Assembly: GCA_019671005.1 (NCBI GenBank)
Contig: CM033744.1
Span: forward strand, 15,430,128-15,494,127
Length of the DNA stretch: 64,000 nt
DNA from: Hibiscus mutabilis
Lineage: Eukaryota; Streptophyta; Magnoliopsida; Malvales; Malvaceae
Direction of reading: 5' to 3'
Shown: in pieces, positions 23,691 to 36,549 of the stretch
Layout: every line of letters begins with the position of its first letter
Position numbering within the stretch: the stretch's first letter is position 1
Program-made: the position numbers and the translations under genes
Notes under the pieces: model-generated
Database searches by the model: none
What the model saw: the letters and a program-made list of their open reading frames with translations, nothing else
Told to the model about the DNA's origin: nothing

Positions 23691-26600
23691 TGTAACCCCC
23701 TCGACCAGGCCTAGAAGCCCGACCAAATCGAGAGTGCTACATTAGGTTTGCTGAAGCAAACCAGAGAAAGGTTACGAAAAGTCGGTCCATTTTTTTTCTT
23801 CTATCTTATTTAAATGCAAATTAATGTTCCTACATGATCATACTCACAGCGGATAAGTACTCAAATGAATCGAGCCACAAAAGAACAATCAATCGCATCC
23901 TAAACAGAATTGGGAACTAAAACGTAAATAATTAAAATTACAAAACCAAAATTATATTTAAGGTTACCAATCCTCAATTAGTCCATTTACACGCCAACAT
24001 GATAAATTCCAGATCAAATTAATCATTCCAACTCATACAATTGCATTCCCAAGACTCAAGGACCAAAATGAAATAACCAGAAACTTTCAAGATTCCAAAT
24101 TAGCCAACTTAACGGTACCCGTACCGGTACGCGTACTCGTGTTTTGATACGCCTATACATTCTCAAAAACTCATATTCTAATGGCTAAAATCCTTACCAA
24201 AACGCTTGTTCGCGTATCGGTACGCCTGGCAAAAATACCTATAATTGTATCGAAACACTTGCTCGAGTACCGAAACATCAAGCCTATAAAGGCAGGACCG
24301 TATCGAAACACCCTCCCGCTTATCGAAACGCTATGCCTGAAATGGCCTAGCTGTACTGGTACAAGGACACCTGTTTCGATACGCCTGGACCTGTAATGAC
24401 ATTTGTAGCTGTTTTTTACACAAACCTAGATGCATTAAGGTCCTATCAACTTACATATACACATATAAGCAACCAACATCACAGTTAACTACACATACAC
24501 CAAGGTTTAACTACAACACTAGATTATGCCACCCAAAAGATTGGTCTAGAGGCATGCTCCCTATAGCTCACCACCACCAAAATGCCCAACTAAGCAATTA
24601 ACAACAAGAACAACATACCAACAACACATCAAGACCATACTCAACCTGTTTAGTTCATCAAAAAATGTCATCCAAGCAAAACCATCTAGATGCATACCTA
24701 GGTAACCATATAACATCAACCATAGGAAACGGTGCATGATAAACGAAACGCCAACAATCACACTCCAAAATCACAGCATTATACATGCTCAAAACCAAAG
24801 GAAACTGAATTACAAATCCCAAAATCCATGGCGAACACATTGCCTTATTAATCGGAAACTAAAATCGAGTTCATACTCAAATAGTTTTGTCTTTGGAACA
24901 CTTAATCCTTTCCTTTGCTGCCCCAAGCTTTAATGCTCTGCATTATTAGAGAAAAGAGAGCGTAAGCACACATGCTTAGTAAGGATGCTCTTAAATGATG
25001 ATGCATTTAAAAAAACTCTTGATAACCAACACTTGTTTCCAAACCATGCTTACGACCTAAACAAGTTCCAATAGTTTCAAATCAAAACATGCATATCAGC
25101 CATATGCTAATCAATACATATATTCCATATGTTTAATACCAAAGCATCAAATACAAAAACATGCTTAAACCCCAAAGCATTATATACAAAACATGTTTAA
25201 ATCCCAAAGCATTATAAATAGATTCAACATTAAAATTCTCATATATTGGCAATTATAGTGACCCCGAATAGTCAACCACTATCCTTGATTAGCCGACCGC
25301 TAATCTTTAGCTAACCGACCGTTAACTTTACACATTGGATACACAGATCTCCCTTAATGATCGACCATCATCAAGACTACCCCATGCCGACCGCATGACT
25401 TTACAACCTTGCCGACTACAAGCTTTACATCAACAAGGGCAACCGACTGCTCAACCCAAGTGATAACAACATAGTCCGGGTAGCCGACCGCTATACCTCA
25501 AAGAATCTTAACCCACGATCGATTTTTTAACCATATTATAGTGCATTTTATCCTATTGCATGCCAACTATATCTGAATGTTTTCTCACCTTGTCACATAG
25601 CCATTATATCATTTTCAAAACCATTTACTCACTGTTTTACAATGCATTACACAAAAATCCCCACAAATGCAAATCACATTGCCATAGCAATATCACATTC
25701 CCGACCGGAATAAACACCAATGATCACTAGCATTAAATATACCATTAAGCCACTGCATATGTACTTTAAAATCATGCATCAACAGTAAGTAAAGCAAACC
25801 ATGTTTACGACTAAAACATGAATCACACATACTCATATCCGAACCAATATTGAATAGCAAAAAAGGGAAACTTACTTCTGAGCTTAGGTTAGTGTTTCAA
25901 ACTTATCCTAAACTCCCAAAACCACTTTCAAACCTTTGAAAGACTTTTAAGATCGTTTCCACTCACTGATTTTACTCCACCTTGCTTGCTACCGCGAAAC
26001 AAGCTCCCGACAAGTCTAGAACCACCTCAAGATGCTACACCTTGATTATCCCCTGTTTCGGCCACACAAAACCAGAGGAAACATGCATTAAAATGCATCC
26101 AATACCTTGTTTCAACCCAAAATTCCGTATCTCTCAAGATACACACTCAAAACTCATCCAAAACTTACCGAAATCAACCTCAAACACTACTCAATCTTAA
26201 CCCAGCCATATAATAACGATTCGAAACATAAAACTTCATCAATTAATATCTAAAAACTCATTCCCAACATCCTTTTACTTCCAGCAAAGATTAAACACCT
26301 TAAACACCCCAAAAACCCTTAACAAACAACCTAACAATTAGAGATTCAACCAATTTCGGGATTCCATTATTAAAAACAACTTATCCACATTATAATACAT
26401 CCAAAATAAGATTGAAATGAATCTACAACATTGGAAAAACATATCCAAATCGAAAATCACAAGATTCTTCAATAAAACCTCAATAAAGCTAAAATCTATA
26501 ATTAATTACTCAAAACCTATTGAAAATCATATGTAAAGAGCCAAGAACTTGGGAATTTCAGTAAAGAACCTTTCATTATAGGAGAAGAACGAAACTTACC

Positions 26601-27218
26601 TCCAATGAATGAGTTTCCCCTTAATTGAATAGTTTTCCTCTTGAAAAACAAAAAAAATTCAATAAAATTTGAGGAAAACAATTTAAGAAATCATTTAGCA
26701 AATCAATGAATAAAGAAATTAAGATCATTACCTTAAATCTCTGATGGAAAGAGTGTTTGGCTAAGAGTGTTGTGAGAGAAAATGTGAGAAAAGAAAAGTT
26801 ATGTCAAAATGAGTTTTAGAAATATAACTACCTTTTTAACTAAATCTCTTTTTAATTCTTTTAACTAAAACCATTTTAAAATAATCCTAATTAAGGGAAT
26901 ACTCATATTAGACCAAATGGTAAAATAGCTCCTTAAATATTCTAAGTTTTGACTCTTTACAAAATAGCCACCTTTTAAAACATTTTTCAAAAATTGCATT
27001 TTGGTTCACTAGCCAAAATGTCACCCTTCCAAGGTTCATTTTCCAAAATTGCTTTCACTAATATTTTTAATATAATAAAATATGATTTTTAAATATTTTT
27101 CCATAATTTTATCTTTTAGGAAAATATCTGCACCTGAATTCGACTCGAATCTTTAACCCGGTCCACTGGACCGTCTAACCAGCCCCAAAACCACTCGGCC
27201 CAAAACCGAGGCGTTACA
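23691..27218 (-). repeat. 3' LTR of the Tekay element
   Basis: On the minus strand it begins TGTAACGCCTCGG (27218) and ends GAGGGGGTTACA (23691). From 25440 to 27218 it is matched by 28801-30559 with scattered substitutions and small indels. It carries a run of GCCGACCGCTA-like words (25260-25510) and a cluster of TATCGAAACGC and GTACCGGTAC words (24118-24390). Confidence 0.85.
24118..24390. repeat. Cluster of GTACCGGTAC / TATCGAAACGC words in LTR
   Basis: CCGTACCGGTACGCGTACTC, GTATCGGTACGCC, GTATCGAAACAC, CGTATCGAAACACC, TATCGAAACGC and TTTCGATACGCC follow each other at 20-60 bp spacing. CG dinucleotides are much denser here than in the surroundings. Confidence 0.65.
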
Positions 27219-28798
27219 ACTCTCCCCTCTTAAGAAATTTTTCCCTCGAAATTTACCTGGAGGAAAAAGATGCAGAAATTGCTCTAACATATCCGCCTTT
27301 CTTTCCCAAGTGGCTTCCTCGACACCTCGATGTCGCCACAAGACTTTAACCAGTTCTATCATCTTACCCAATAGAACCTTGCTGCTAGAATCAAGGATTT
27401 CCACAGGCTCCTCATCAAATGATAAATTCAGTCTCAACTCAATTTGCTCTACCGGCATAACATGCAAAGGATCCGACCGATACCTCCGTAACATGTATAC
27501 ATGGAATACATCATGTATTTTCTCAAGCTCGGGAGGCAACCTCAACCAATTAGCCACAGGACCAACTCGCTCCACAATCTCATATGGTCTAATAAACCTT
27601 GGACTAAGCTTACCCTTACGTCCAATCCACATCACCTTTTTCCACGATGACACCTTCAAGAACACACGATCGCCCATCACATATTCAATTTCCCTACGCT
27701 TTAAATCCGCGTAAGATTTTTTACGATCCGCAGCCACTTTAAGCGGTCACATACAAGATTAAATTTCTCATCTATGTCTTTCAACACATAAGGCAAGGAA
27801 ACATGCTTTTCCCCTACCTCGGCCTAACACAAGGGCGTACGACACCTCCGGCCATACAATGCCTTAAATGGTGCCATCTGTATACTCGCTTGATAGCTGT
27901 TATTATAAGCAAATTCCACCAACGGCAAGTGCTTCTCCCAGGTTCCTTGAAACTCAATAATAAAACACCTTAGCATATCCTCCAAAACCTGGATAACACG
28001 CTTAGACTGCCTATCCGTCTAAGGATGATACACGGTACTAAATCTCAACCTCGAACCCAAAGCCTAATGTAAACATTTTCAAAACCTTGATATGAACTAT
28101 CCGAAATGATCAACTTTTGTACCCCGTGCAAACGCACAATCTTAGAGATAAACAAATACACTAGCTTGTCCAAGGTGTACGTTGTATGCACTAGCAAAAA
28201 ATGCACACACTTCGTAAACTGATCGACAATCACCCAAATGGAATCTTTTTTAGCCGGTGTCAACGGCAACCCTGACACGAAATCCATGGTGATTCTTTCC
28301 CATTTTCACTCTGGAATTCTCAACGGTTGCAACAATCCAGATGGAAACTAATGTTTAGCTTTAACCCACTAACACACCATACATTTGGACACAAACTCCG
28401 CCATATCCTTCTTCAAACCAACCCAATAGTACCTTTCCTTGAAATCACGATACATCTTGGTACTACCAGGATGCATAGCAAAAGGACTAGAATGTGCTTC
28501 TTCCGAAATAGTATGCCGAAGCTCCGGGACTTTCGGCACCACTATTTGACCTTTAAAGCACAAAACTCCATCATAATCAAAATGAAAATCCGTTGGATTA
28601 CCATATGTTATGTCCTTAACATGAGGAACCAAAGAATCATCATAAGGTTGCTTAGCCTTAATCAATCGTGACAACGTAGGCTTAACTTGCAATTCACCCA
28701 ACAACCCACATTCCCGCATCACACTCAACCTTGCAAACATTTCCCTAAGCTCAATCGCCACCCTACGACTCAATGCATCCACAACAACACATCCGCAA
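27153..28798 (-). pseudogene. Tekay pol remnant: RNase H end, integrase, chromodomain
   Basis: The reading enters at 28798 with VDALSRR, the usual end of gypsy RNase H. The integrase zinc-finger region follows (28369-28500: histidine pair in HTISEEAHSSPF..HPG, cysteines in KCMVC). The catalytic core is at 28045-28287 (MDFVSGLPLT, VDQFTKCVHF), frameshifted, and the family's Asp-Gly motif is lost (IISDSSYQG). The C-terminal part at 27153-27737 is open. It contains the GPY-like segment (RFIRPYEIVERVGPVAN) and a chromodomain-like VKVLWRHRGVEEATWE, which places it in the Tekay/Del chromovirus lineage. The last frame runs past the polypurine tract into the LTR. No functional protein is possible. 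Confidence 0.9.
27219..27236 (-). other. Polypurine tract of the Tekay element
   Basis: The minus strand reads TTCTTAAGAGGGGAGAGT directly before the LTR start TGTAACGCC. This is the expected plus-strand primer position for reverse transcription. Confidence 0.8.
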
Positions 28799-28800
28799 TT

Positions 28801-30559
28801 GACCGCTCAACCCAACTGATAATAACATAGTCCGGGTAGCCGACCGCTATACCTCAAAGACTCTTAACCCACGATCGATTTTTTAACCATATTATAGTGC
28901 ACTTTATCCTATGACATGCCAACTATATCTGAATGTTTTCTCACCTTGTCACATAGCCAATATATTGTTTTCAAAACCATTTACTCACTGTTTTACAATG
29001 CATTACACAAAAATCCCCACATATGCAAATCACATTGCCATAGCAATATCACATTCCCGACCGAAATAAACACCAATGCTCACTAGCATTAAATATACCT
29101 TTAAGCCACTGCATATGTACTTTAAAATCACGCATCAACAGTAAGTAAAGTAAACCATGTTTACGACTAAAACATGAATCACACATACTCATATCCGAAC
29201 CGATATTGAATAACAAAAGAGGGAAACTTACTTCTGAGCCTAGGTAAGTGTTTCAAACTTATCCTAAATTCCCAAAACCACTTTCAAACCTTTGAAAAAC
29301 TTTTAAGATCGTTTCCACTCACCGATTTCACTCCGCATTGCTTGCTACCGCGAAACAAGCTCCCGGCAAGTCTAGAACCACCTCAAGATGCTACACCTTG
29401 ATTATCCCCTGTTTCGGCCACACAAAACCAGAGGAAACATGCATTAAAATGCATCCAATACCCTGTTTCAATCCAAAATCCCGTAGCTCTCAAGATGCCC
29501 ACTCAAAACTCATCCGAAACTTACCGAAATCAACCTCAAACACTACTCAATCTTAACCCAGCCATATAATAACGATTCAAAACATCAACTTCATCAATTA
29601 ATATCTAAAATCTCATTCCCAACATCCTTTTACTTCCAGCAAAGATTAAACACCTTAAACACCCCAAAAACCCTTAAAAAACAACCTAACAATTAGAGAT
29701 TCAACCAATTTCGGGATTCCATTATAAAAACAACTTATCCATATTATAAAACATCCAAAATAAGATTGAAATGAATCTACAACACTGGAAAAACAGATCC
29801 AAATCGAAAATCACAAGATTCTTCAATAAAACCTCAATAAAGCTAAAATCCATAATTAATTACTTAAAACCTATTGAAAATCATATGTAAAGAGGCAAGA
29901 ACTTGGAAATTTCAGTAAAGAACCTTTCATTAGAGGAGAAGAACGAAACTTACCTCCAATGATTGAATTTCCTCTTAATTGGATGGTTTTTCCTTTTGAA
30001 AAGCAAAGAAATTCAATAAGATTTGTGGAAAACAATTTAAGAAATCATTTAGCAAATCAATGAATAAAGAAAATAAGATCATTACCTTAAATCTCTGATG
30101 GAAAAAGAGTGTTTGACTGAGAGTGTTTTGAGAGAAAATGTGGGAAAAGAAAAGTTACGTCAAAATGAGTTTTAGAAAGATAACAACCTTTTTAGCTAAA
30201 TCATTTTAATTATTTTAATTAAAACCATTTTAAAATAATCCTAATTAAGGGAATACTCAGATTAGACCAAATGGTAAAATAGCTCCTTAAAGATTTTAAG
30301 TTTTGACTCTTTACAAAATAGCCACCTTTTAAAAAATTGCATTTTGGTCACTAGCCAAAATATCACCCTTCCAAGGTTCATTTTCCAAAATTTATTTCAC
30401 CAATATTTTTAATATAATAAAATATGATTTTTAATTATTTTTCTATAATTTTATCTTTCAGAAAAATATCTACTCCCGAATTCGACTCAAATCTCTGACC
30501 TGGTCCACTGGACCGTCTAACTAGCCAAAAACTGCTAGGCCCAAAATTGGGGCGTTACA
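28801..30559 (-). repeat. Truncated 5' LTR of the Tekay element
   Basis: It begins TGTAACGCCCC at 30559 on the minus strand and matches the 3' LTR until GACCGCTCAACCC at 28801, where it joins pol sequence directly. The breakpoint lies in a zone of repeated GACCG words. Confidence 0.85.
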
Positions 30560-32159
30560 ATCCTAGCCACTATAAAAACCAAAAACCGGCCATCCTACCG
30601 CTGTGCTGGCCACTGCTCACCAGTGGTCGGAAACCTCAAAACCAAAAAAACCTTCCTTTTACCGTTCTAAAACCATATCTAACTTCTCTATTTTCAAAAA
30701 ACGCACAAAGCCCCTCCCTTTTTATGAAAACAGAATTGAAAATTCATTTTTTTTAAAATTTTTTTTGAAAATACCTCCCATGGCCGGGAATGCATCTGTC
30801 ATCCTCTTGGTTCACCTCTAAAAGCCCAAAGGCTAAAGGTTTGTCACTCGGAGAATGGTACGACTGTCGAACATATGGGTAAGAAGGTAAATCCTAGATC
30901 TAGTTATTTTACTATGCATGCATGCCAAAATGAAACGAGGAAGGCATACTTTTCAAAAGGCTTTTTTTGTATTGTTTCTTTTTCAAACTCCGTTTACAAT
31001 TAGTGTGTTCGGTTTTATAACCGAAGCGTTGTTACATGAAAGAAAATAAAAATGCTAGTTGATATGCTCTGAAATCTACCGAAATCCTTGTTTGATCTTT
31101 GCCATTTTTGCTCGATCCGATTTTTGTGTTTTTTGCTAATGTTCGATCTTTTTTGTTGTATGGTAGACATGGTCGCACGAGAGGAGGAGGGGACCAGAGA
31201 GAAGCTCTTGGTTTCGGTAGATGAAGCATCAGGAGGAGTCTAGGCATCAGGCGCATGGGCGCGTGGAGATCCGAAGGGTCTGGGCGTGTGGCACACGCGA
31301 TCATGAAAGAGTGGGACAATCGTACGTGGGCGAGTGACGACTCTGGAAGCTTCCACCTTCGCATCAGGGTCGTCCGTGTGTCATCCTTATCTAACGGTTA
31401 AGATGGATGTGGCATTGGGCAGACAACATAACCCTAATTAGGGTTTCCCTCTACTGCATCTGGACCGTCAGATCTAAAACAGATCTAACGGTTGACAATG
31501 GACTGCATATGGATGAAACATGTATTAGGGTTCGGCTTAGGGTTTTATTATTTGGGCCTTTAGCAGGTTGAATATGTAATAGTATTTAGGGTTTTTATTG
31601 TATAATGGATTGTCACTTAAAAACTTTGGGCTTTATTATTTATTTGGGCTTTTTATTTAGTATTTAATAATATTTTGGATTTTTGCTTAATAGTAGTATA
31701 ATATACTAATATAATAATATAATTTTAGAAAATAATAATAATAACTTTTAGTTGGTTTTTTTCTTTTTTCGTTCAAATTATAATAACATATATTTGAAAC
31801 AAATTAATTATACTAACAATAGTAGTAATATATATATATATGTATATTTTTTGGCATTAATAGAAATACGTAATATTAACCCAAGCCCATTACTCGAATA
31901 TTTTACAAAAATAAAAAGCGGGTTAAAACCCCGAATAAAATTAGTGATTATAGCTGCCCCTATTTGCTTATTTTTATAAAACAAGAATAAATCAAAGACC
32001 ATAAGCGCTAATTTTATCCGACTTCCCTGTTAGACGATTTGCCCCTCCAAAGCGACAATGAACAAACCAAAATAACTTGCTTTCCCAAAATGGAGAAAAC
32101 AAACTGGGTAGCGCTGGACAAGTCCTTCCGAAGTGGCAATAGACAACCTAAAACTTCAC

Positions 32160-32700
32160 ACGACTTGTTCTTCCGAAGCGATAGCAAACAAATCCAAATA
32201 ACTTGCTTTCCCGAAGCGGTGAAAACATACTAGCATATCCTTCCGAAATGGCAATGGAAAAACCCGATAACTTGCTTTCCGGAAGTGGCAAAAACATACT
32301 GGCATATCCTTCCAAAGTGGCAATGGATAGACCAGATAACTTGCTTTCTCGAAGTGGCAAAAACAAAATGGCATATCCTTCCGAAGTGGAAATGGACAAA
32401 CCAGATAACTTGCTTTCCCAGAGTGGCGAAAATAAAATGGCATATCCTTCCAAAGTGGTAATGGATAGACTAGATAACTTGCTTTCTCGAAGTAGCGAAA
32501 ACAAAGTGGCATATCCTTCCAAAGTGGCAATGGACAGACCAAATAACTTGCTTTCCCGGAGTGGCGAAAACAAAATGGCATATCCTTCCGAAGTGGAAAT
32601 GTACAGGCCATATAACTTGTTTTCTTGGAGTGGCAAAAACAAAATGGCATATCCTTTCGAAGTGGCAACGGACAGACCAGATAATTGTTCTCCAAATGAA
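32160..32700. repeat. Tandem repeat, period 69 bp, about 8 copies
   Basis: Each unit holds CATATCCTTCCGAAGTGGCA, then ATGGACAGACCAGATAACTT, then GCTTTCCCGAAGTGGC. The period is 23 codons, so long frames stay open on both strands. The array lies about 210 bp before the 3' LTR of the Tat-like element and is best read as a non-coding minisatellite. Confidence 0.92.
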
Positions 32701-33190
32701 GGTGGCCATTCCCCATGAACTTGGACGGATAGGCTTTTTAACTTTCTTGTCTGAAAATTCTTGAGCTATGGTTATTTGCCTTATTCGCTTCTAAAATCAT
32801 GATATTACGAGTATGAAATTCCTCGCTCGCGGTCTCTTTCATGCCTTTACTTCTTGGTTTACTCCTCCTCTGAGAAAGTACATGATCTAACAATTAAATA
32901 CTTGTACAAATGAAATGCTATGATAGAATAAGTTAGCATGCTCCTATCTTAGGGATGCCTAACTATTCATGAGGCATGCTTAATGCTCAAACCTCTTCTC
33001 TCTGGGCTTCTCACTTCGTCTTCCTTTCGACTTCCTCTTGTCTTGGAACATTTGTTGTCACTCCTTGTGCCCAGACTCAGTTCCCGTTTAACCCTTGTAT
33101 TCTCCAAATCTTTATTCTAAAATGCTCTTTCGAGTTTTCACTTTAGAGATTTTTCCTTTTCAAAGCGCCCTTTTGGGGTTTCACTTTGAT
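32701..33190 (-). other. 3' untranslated part of the Tat-like element
   Basis: No gene. The minus strand contains AGTTAGGCATCCCTAAGATA followed by GGAGCATGCTAAC, shared with about 54910-54945 of the plus-strand relative, which ties the two elements together. Confidence 0.6.
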
Positions 33191-36100
33191 TTTAATATCC
33201 CAATTTTTGTCTAGTGACCAAAATGTAAATTTTGAAAGTTTTGTGGCTAAAGTATAAACTTTGGAAAAGTTCAGGGACCAAAGTGTAATTTTCAAAAGTT
33301 ATGTATTTTTAACCCCGTAAATGAATAGTTTATCCCCAAGAATGACGTTTTTGTGTTATCCAAATTTTTTGTACGGAGTTTGTATTAATGGTTATAAAGC
33401 GATAAAGTTCAAAAAAATATTTGGATAATCGGATCGAGCTAAAATTTCAGAGATAGTTCCATGGGCCTTAGAAGAGTCATAAAATATCATTTTATGGATA
33501 TTTGGGTGTTAAAAAATCGGGAAAATTTAAATCGATCGAAGTGACATAGAATGGCAATTTTATGAGTAAGTTTATCAGTAAAGGGCATTTTGGTCATTTT
33601 GCCCAAAAGGGACATGGAGGGAATTTTGAGATTTCTTTTATGAAAGAATAGTGTCTGATTAGAATCCAACTAAGTCTAGTTGGAATGTTACAAAATGGAA
33701 AATTAGAAATATAAATCTAGTTGGAGGATATTTTTGGAAAGTGGAATTTATTAAATTAAAAATTCATTTTTAATGATACAAGTGTCTCAAATATATGAAA
33801 TATGAAGGAATTATCAGCAAAAATACTCTCCAAAACGTCGGTGAAGAGAAAAGGAAGAGAAAAAATTTACATGCTCGATTTAAGCCCCGAACCTCGATTT
33901 TTAGGTAATCTTTCAAACTACAAAGTTGTTCTACTCTTCGAGCTTTGTATTTTGATGTAAATAATTCATAGAATACTTTCTTGGTTGATGAGATTTGATA
34001 TGAGGAGGAAATTAGGGTTTATGAACAAATTGGGGCTTTTATGATTTTATGAATCCACAGTTGATTTTAAGTTAGAATCATGTTTGTATGATGTTAGAAT
34101 CATGTTATTGAGTTGGGATTTAAAACCTACATATTTCGGTTTGTATAGAGAAGATTAGGGTTATGTGAATTTTGGGAATTTTGAAGATTTAAGAAACTAT
34201 GTTTGATTTTATGTTGTTTCCATGCTTGGGATTAAATTGGATTGATGTCTTTCGTCCAACATTTAAAGGTTAGGGCATGGCGTTTAAATCTGAATTTTTA
34301 AGAGTATTTATAGATTTGATGATAATTGAAGCTTGAATTTGATGTTTGGAGGTTAAAAATCTAGTTATTTCAACTAGTGACTAAATCAGCAATTTGGAAA
34401 TCGTTATGGACCTATTCGGTTTGATTGATTAAGATTAGGGGCTGATGTTGTTTTGTATTTAATAAGTTTTTATTGATTTATATAAGGTCTTGCTAAGCAT
34501 GAAATTGAAGTTGGAATGCTAAAATTGGTGTTATCTTGATTAGTGGCCATTTTAGCAATTTATTAAATTGTAAGAACCAATTTGGCATGCTAGAAATTGA
34601 CAATGATCAGTTTTGATTTTTGAGTATAATGATGAGTTTGATGAATTAACAATGATTGGAGGCTTAATTGCAAAGTTAGGAAGCTTGAATCCTTGGATTG
34701 TATTTAGTGACCAATTCGGAAATATGAGAATATGTAAGGACCAACGTCTAACAATCTGGAAATCAGGGTATTTATGTGTTAGAAATGTGGTTAAATGCTG
34801 GAAATTACATTCGAATCAAAATGAATTCGAGTTTAGGGACCAAAATGGCATTTCGGCAAAGTCAGGGATTTAGGGACTAGAATGTACCAAAGTTGTAAGT
34901 GAAGAATTTATGATGAATGTTATTAGGTATTCTATTGGTGATAAATATATTGAAAATGGCATTGAAATGGAAAAGAATTTCATTTTAGTCCCTAAACCTT
35001 TAAGTGAATGAAAATCGAATAGAATACTCGAATTATGGAATTTGAACATTTTGTATTTAAATGTTAGTTAGCAAGCTCGAAAGAATTAATGAAAGTTCAA
35101 ATTGGTCACTAAAGACCATAATGACTTTTTGAACAGTACAAGGAAGAAAGGAAAAATATTTAGAAATTATTTATTCGAATGATTATATTAGACATCATGT
35201 TTAAGGTATTTTTAGATTTGAATCTAACAAATATTTTATTTTATTCATGTGATTAATGAAGTAAAGTCCGAATCAAAGAAGGTTCGAGGTACTATGAAAG
35301 AAAGGATCAAACTAGGACTTAGTGAGGCATTGTGTTAAGTGGCCAAGGTGAGTGCAATTGCATACATATCATGAAACATTGATGTTTTATACATCATTGG
35401 GATGGTTTGTGATGAGCCTACCCAAATTTTACTGTCAGTATATTTATGTCATGGGGCATATGATTGACATATTTTAAATATGTCAAAAGTTGAATATAAA
35501 TGCATGGATCACTAGTTATATTATGAATGTTATTTCGGGTATGAACTGCCCGATGTTAAACTATGTTGATATACATTGCCATGGATGAATAAATATGGAA
35601 TATATGCCCAAGTATGTCATTGAGGGACATGGTATAGTTAGCATGCCATAGAGTCCAGCAGCACGCTGCATACTCGGTTTAGCACTATAGTGTATATAAA
35701 GGACACTTAGTGCATATGGTAGGCATGACCTTATGTGTATTATGGTGGGCACGACCTTGTGTATTAGTATTTCGGTGCATATTTGACTCGTTTACGTAGG
35801 GTCCTCATAGGCTTGTATTTGGGCTATGGTTTATTGGTTAATAAAGGATAAACATGTGGATAAGCTTATGAGCTTTTAGAATAAATGGCAAGTATATTGG
35901 TATGAAATTTATATCAGGATTATATTATGTTAATATATGATTAACATGATGGTAATACATACCTAGTGATCATGATGCATTTATGCATATATGACATATT
36001 ATGACAAATGGACAAGCATGAAAGTTTGATGGCATTGGCATGTAGTAAATCATTACCAATGCAATATAAAGGTTAGTATATTGGCATATGGCATGTTATA

Positions 36101-36544
36101 TATATGCGGCCTTGAGGTTTAATAAGTCATGAAATTGAAGAAGCTTATTTAGTTGTTTTAATCTTGATTATTGCCTCACTAAGTTCGTACTTAGCGTGTG
36201 TTTGATTTTGTACACGTAGGTGGTTCAAGATATTGGAGTAAGCAAGGCATTGCATCAAATTCAGAGATTTTCATCAAGCTACCACAATAATTACATCCTA
36301 CTTGAGGTTTTTGATTAATCTTAGTGGCATGTATAAATGAAATGAAATTGTCTATTTTGGTTCAGAGTCTATTATTTATTGAATAGTCATTTTGTTATTT
36401 TTGAAAGGTAAAGGGAGCTCCGATTTTGTGTTTTAATTTATTAGAAAAATTTTTTTACCAATTTTTAAGAGTGAATTGTTTTATAAAATGTCATGTGACA
36501 TTTCTGACTCGTATTCAGTGATGGATACGGGAAGGGGTGTTACA
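33191..36544 (+). mobile_element. Solo LTR with exact 5-bp duplication
   Basis: It starts TTTAATATCCCAATTTTTG and ends GGGAAGGGGTGTTACA. It is flanked by TTGAT at 33186-33190 and 36545-36549. The first dinucleotide is TT where TG is usual. The flanking sequence on both sides (with TTTTGGGGTTTC and CCTTTTGGGTTTTC) is the 3' region of the Tat-like element. No internal coding region remains, consistent with LTR-LTR recombination. The short frames inside are chance. Confidence 0.85.
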
Positions 36545-36549
36545 TTGAT

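Larger units (their letters stand above)
23691..30559 (-). mobile_element. Tekay-type chromovirus with large internal deletion
   Basis: The element is a minus-strand gypsy retrotransposon inserted in the LTR above. Flanking pentamers are ATCCC (23686-23690) and ATCCT (30560-30564), one mismatch. The 3' LTR is complete (23691-27218), while the 5' LTR keeps only its first about 1.76 kb (28801-30559). The remaining internal region (27219-28800) holds the end of RNase H, integrase and a chromodomain-type C-terminus. Gag, protease, reverse transcriptase, primer-binding site and the end of the 5' LTR are missing in one deletion. Confidence 0.85.
21741..31952 (-). mobile_element. 3' LTR of Tat/Ogre-like element, split by Tekay insertion
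   Basis: On the minus strand the LTR starts TATAATCACTAATTTTATTC at 31952 and ends GTGGCTACA at 21741. It is split into 30565-31952 and 21741-23690 by the chromovirus at 23691-30559, and totals about 3.3 kb. It matches the LTRs at 45097 and 55698 in the start, the ACCGT-TGATC-rich middle with CCACGCG and GCTTCCAGA words, and the end (CCGACTCCCGAACCC, then GGCCTACCTYAGTGGCCGGTG). A purine-rich tract (GCAAATAGGGGCAGC on the minus strand) adjoins the LTR start as expected for a 3' LTR. The first dinucleotide is TA rather than TG. Confidence 0.8.

Noticed and set aside
32148..32764. Overlapping open frames of 60-186 codons on both strands
   Set aside because: They are produced by the 69-bp tandem array, whose period is a multiple of three. 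There is no independent sign of a gene.
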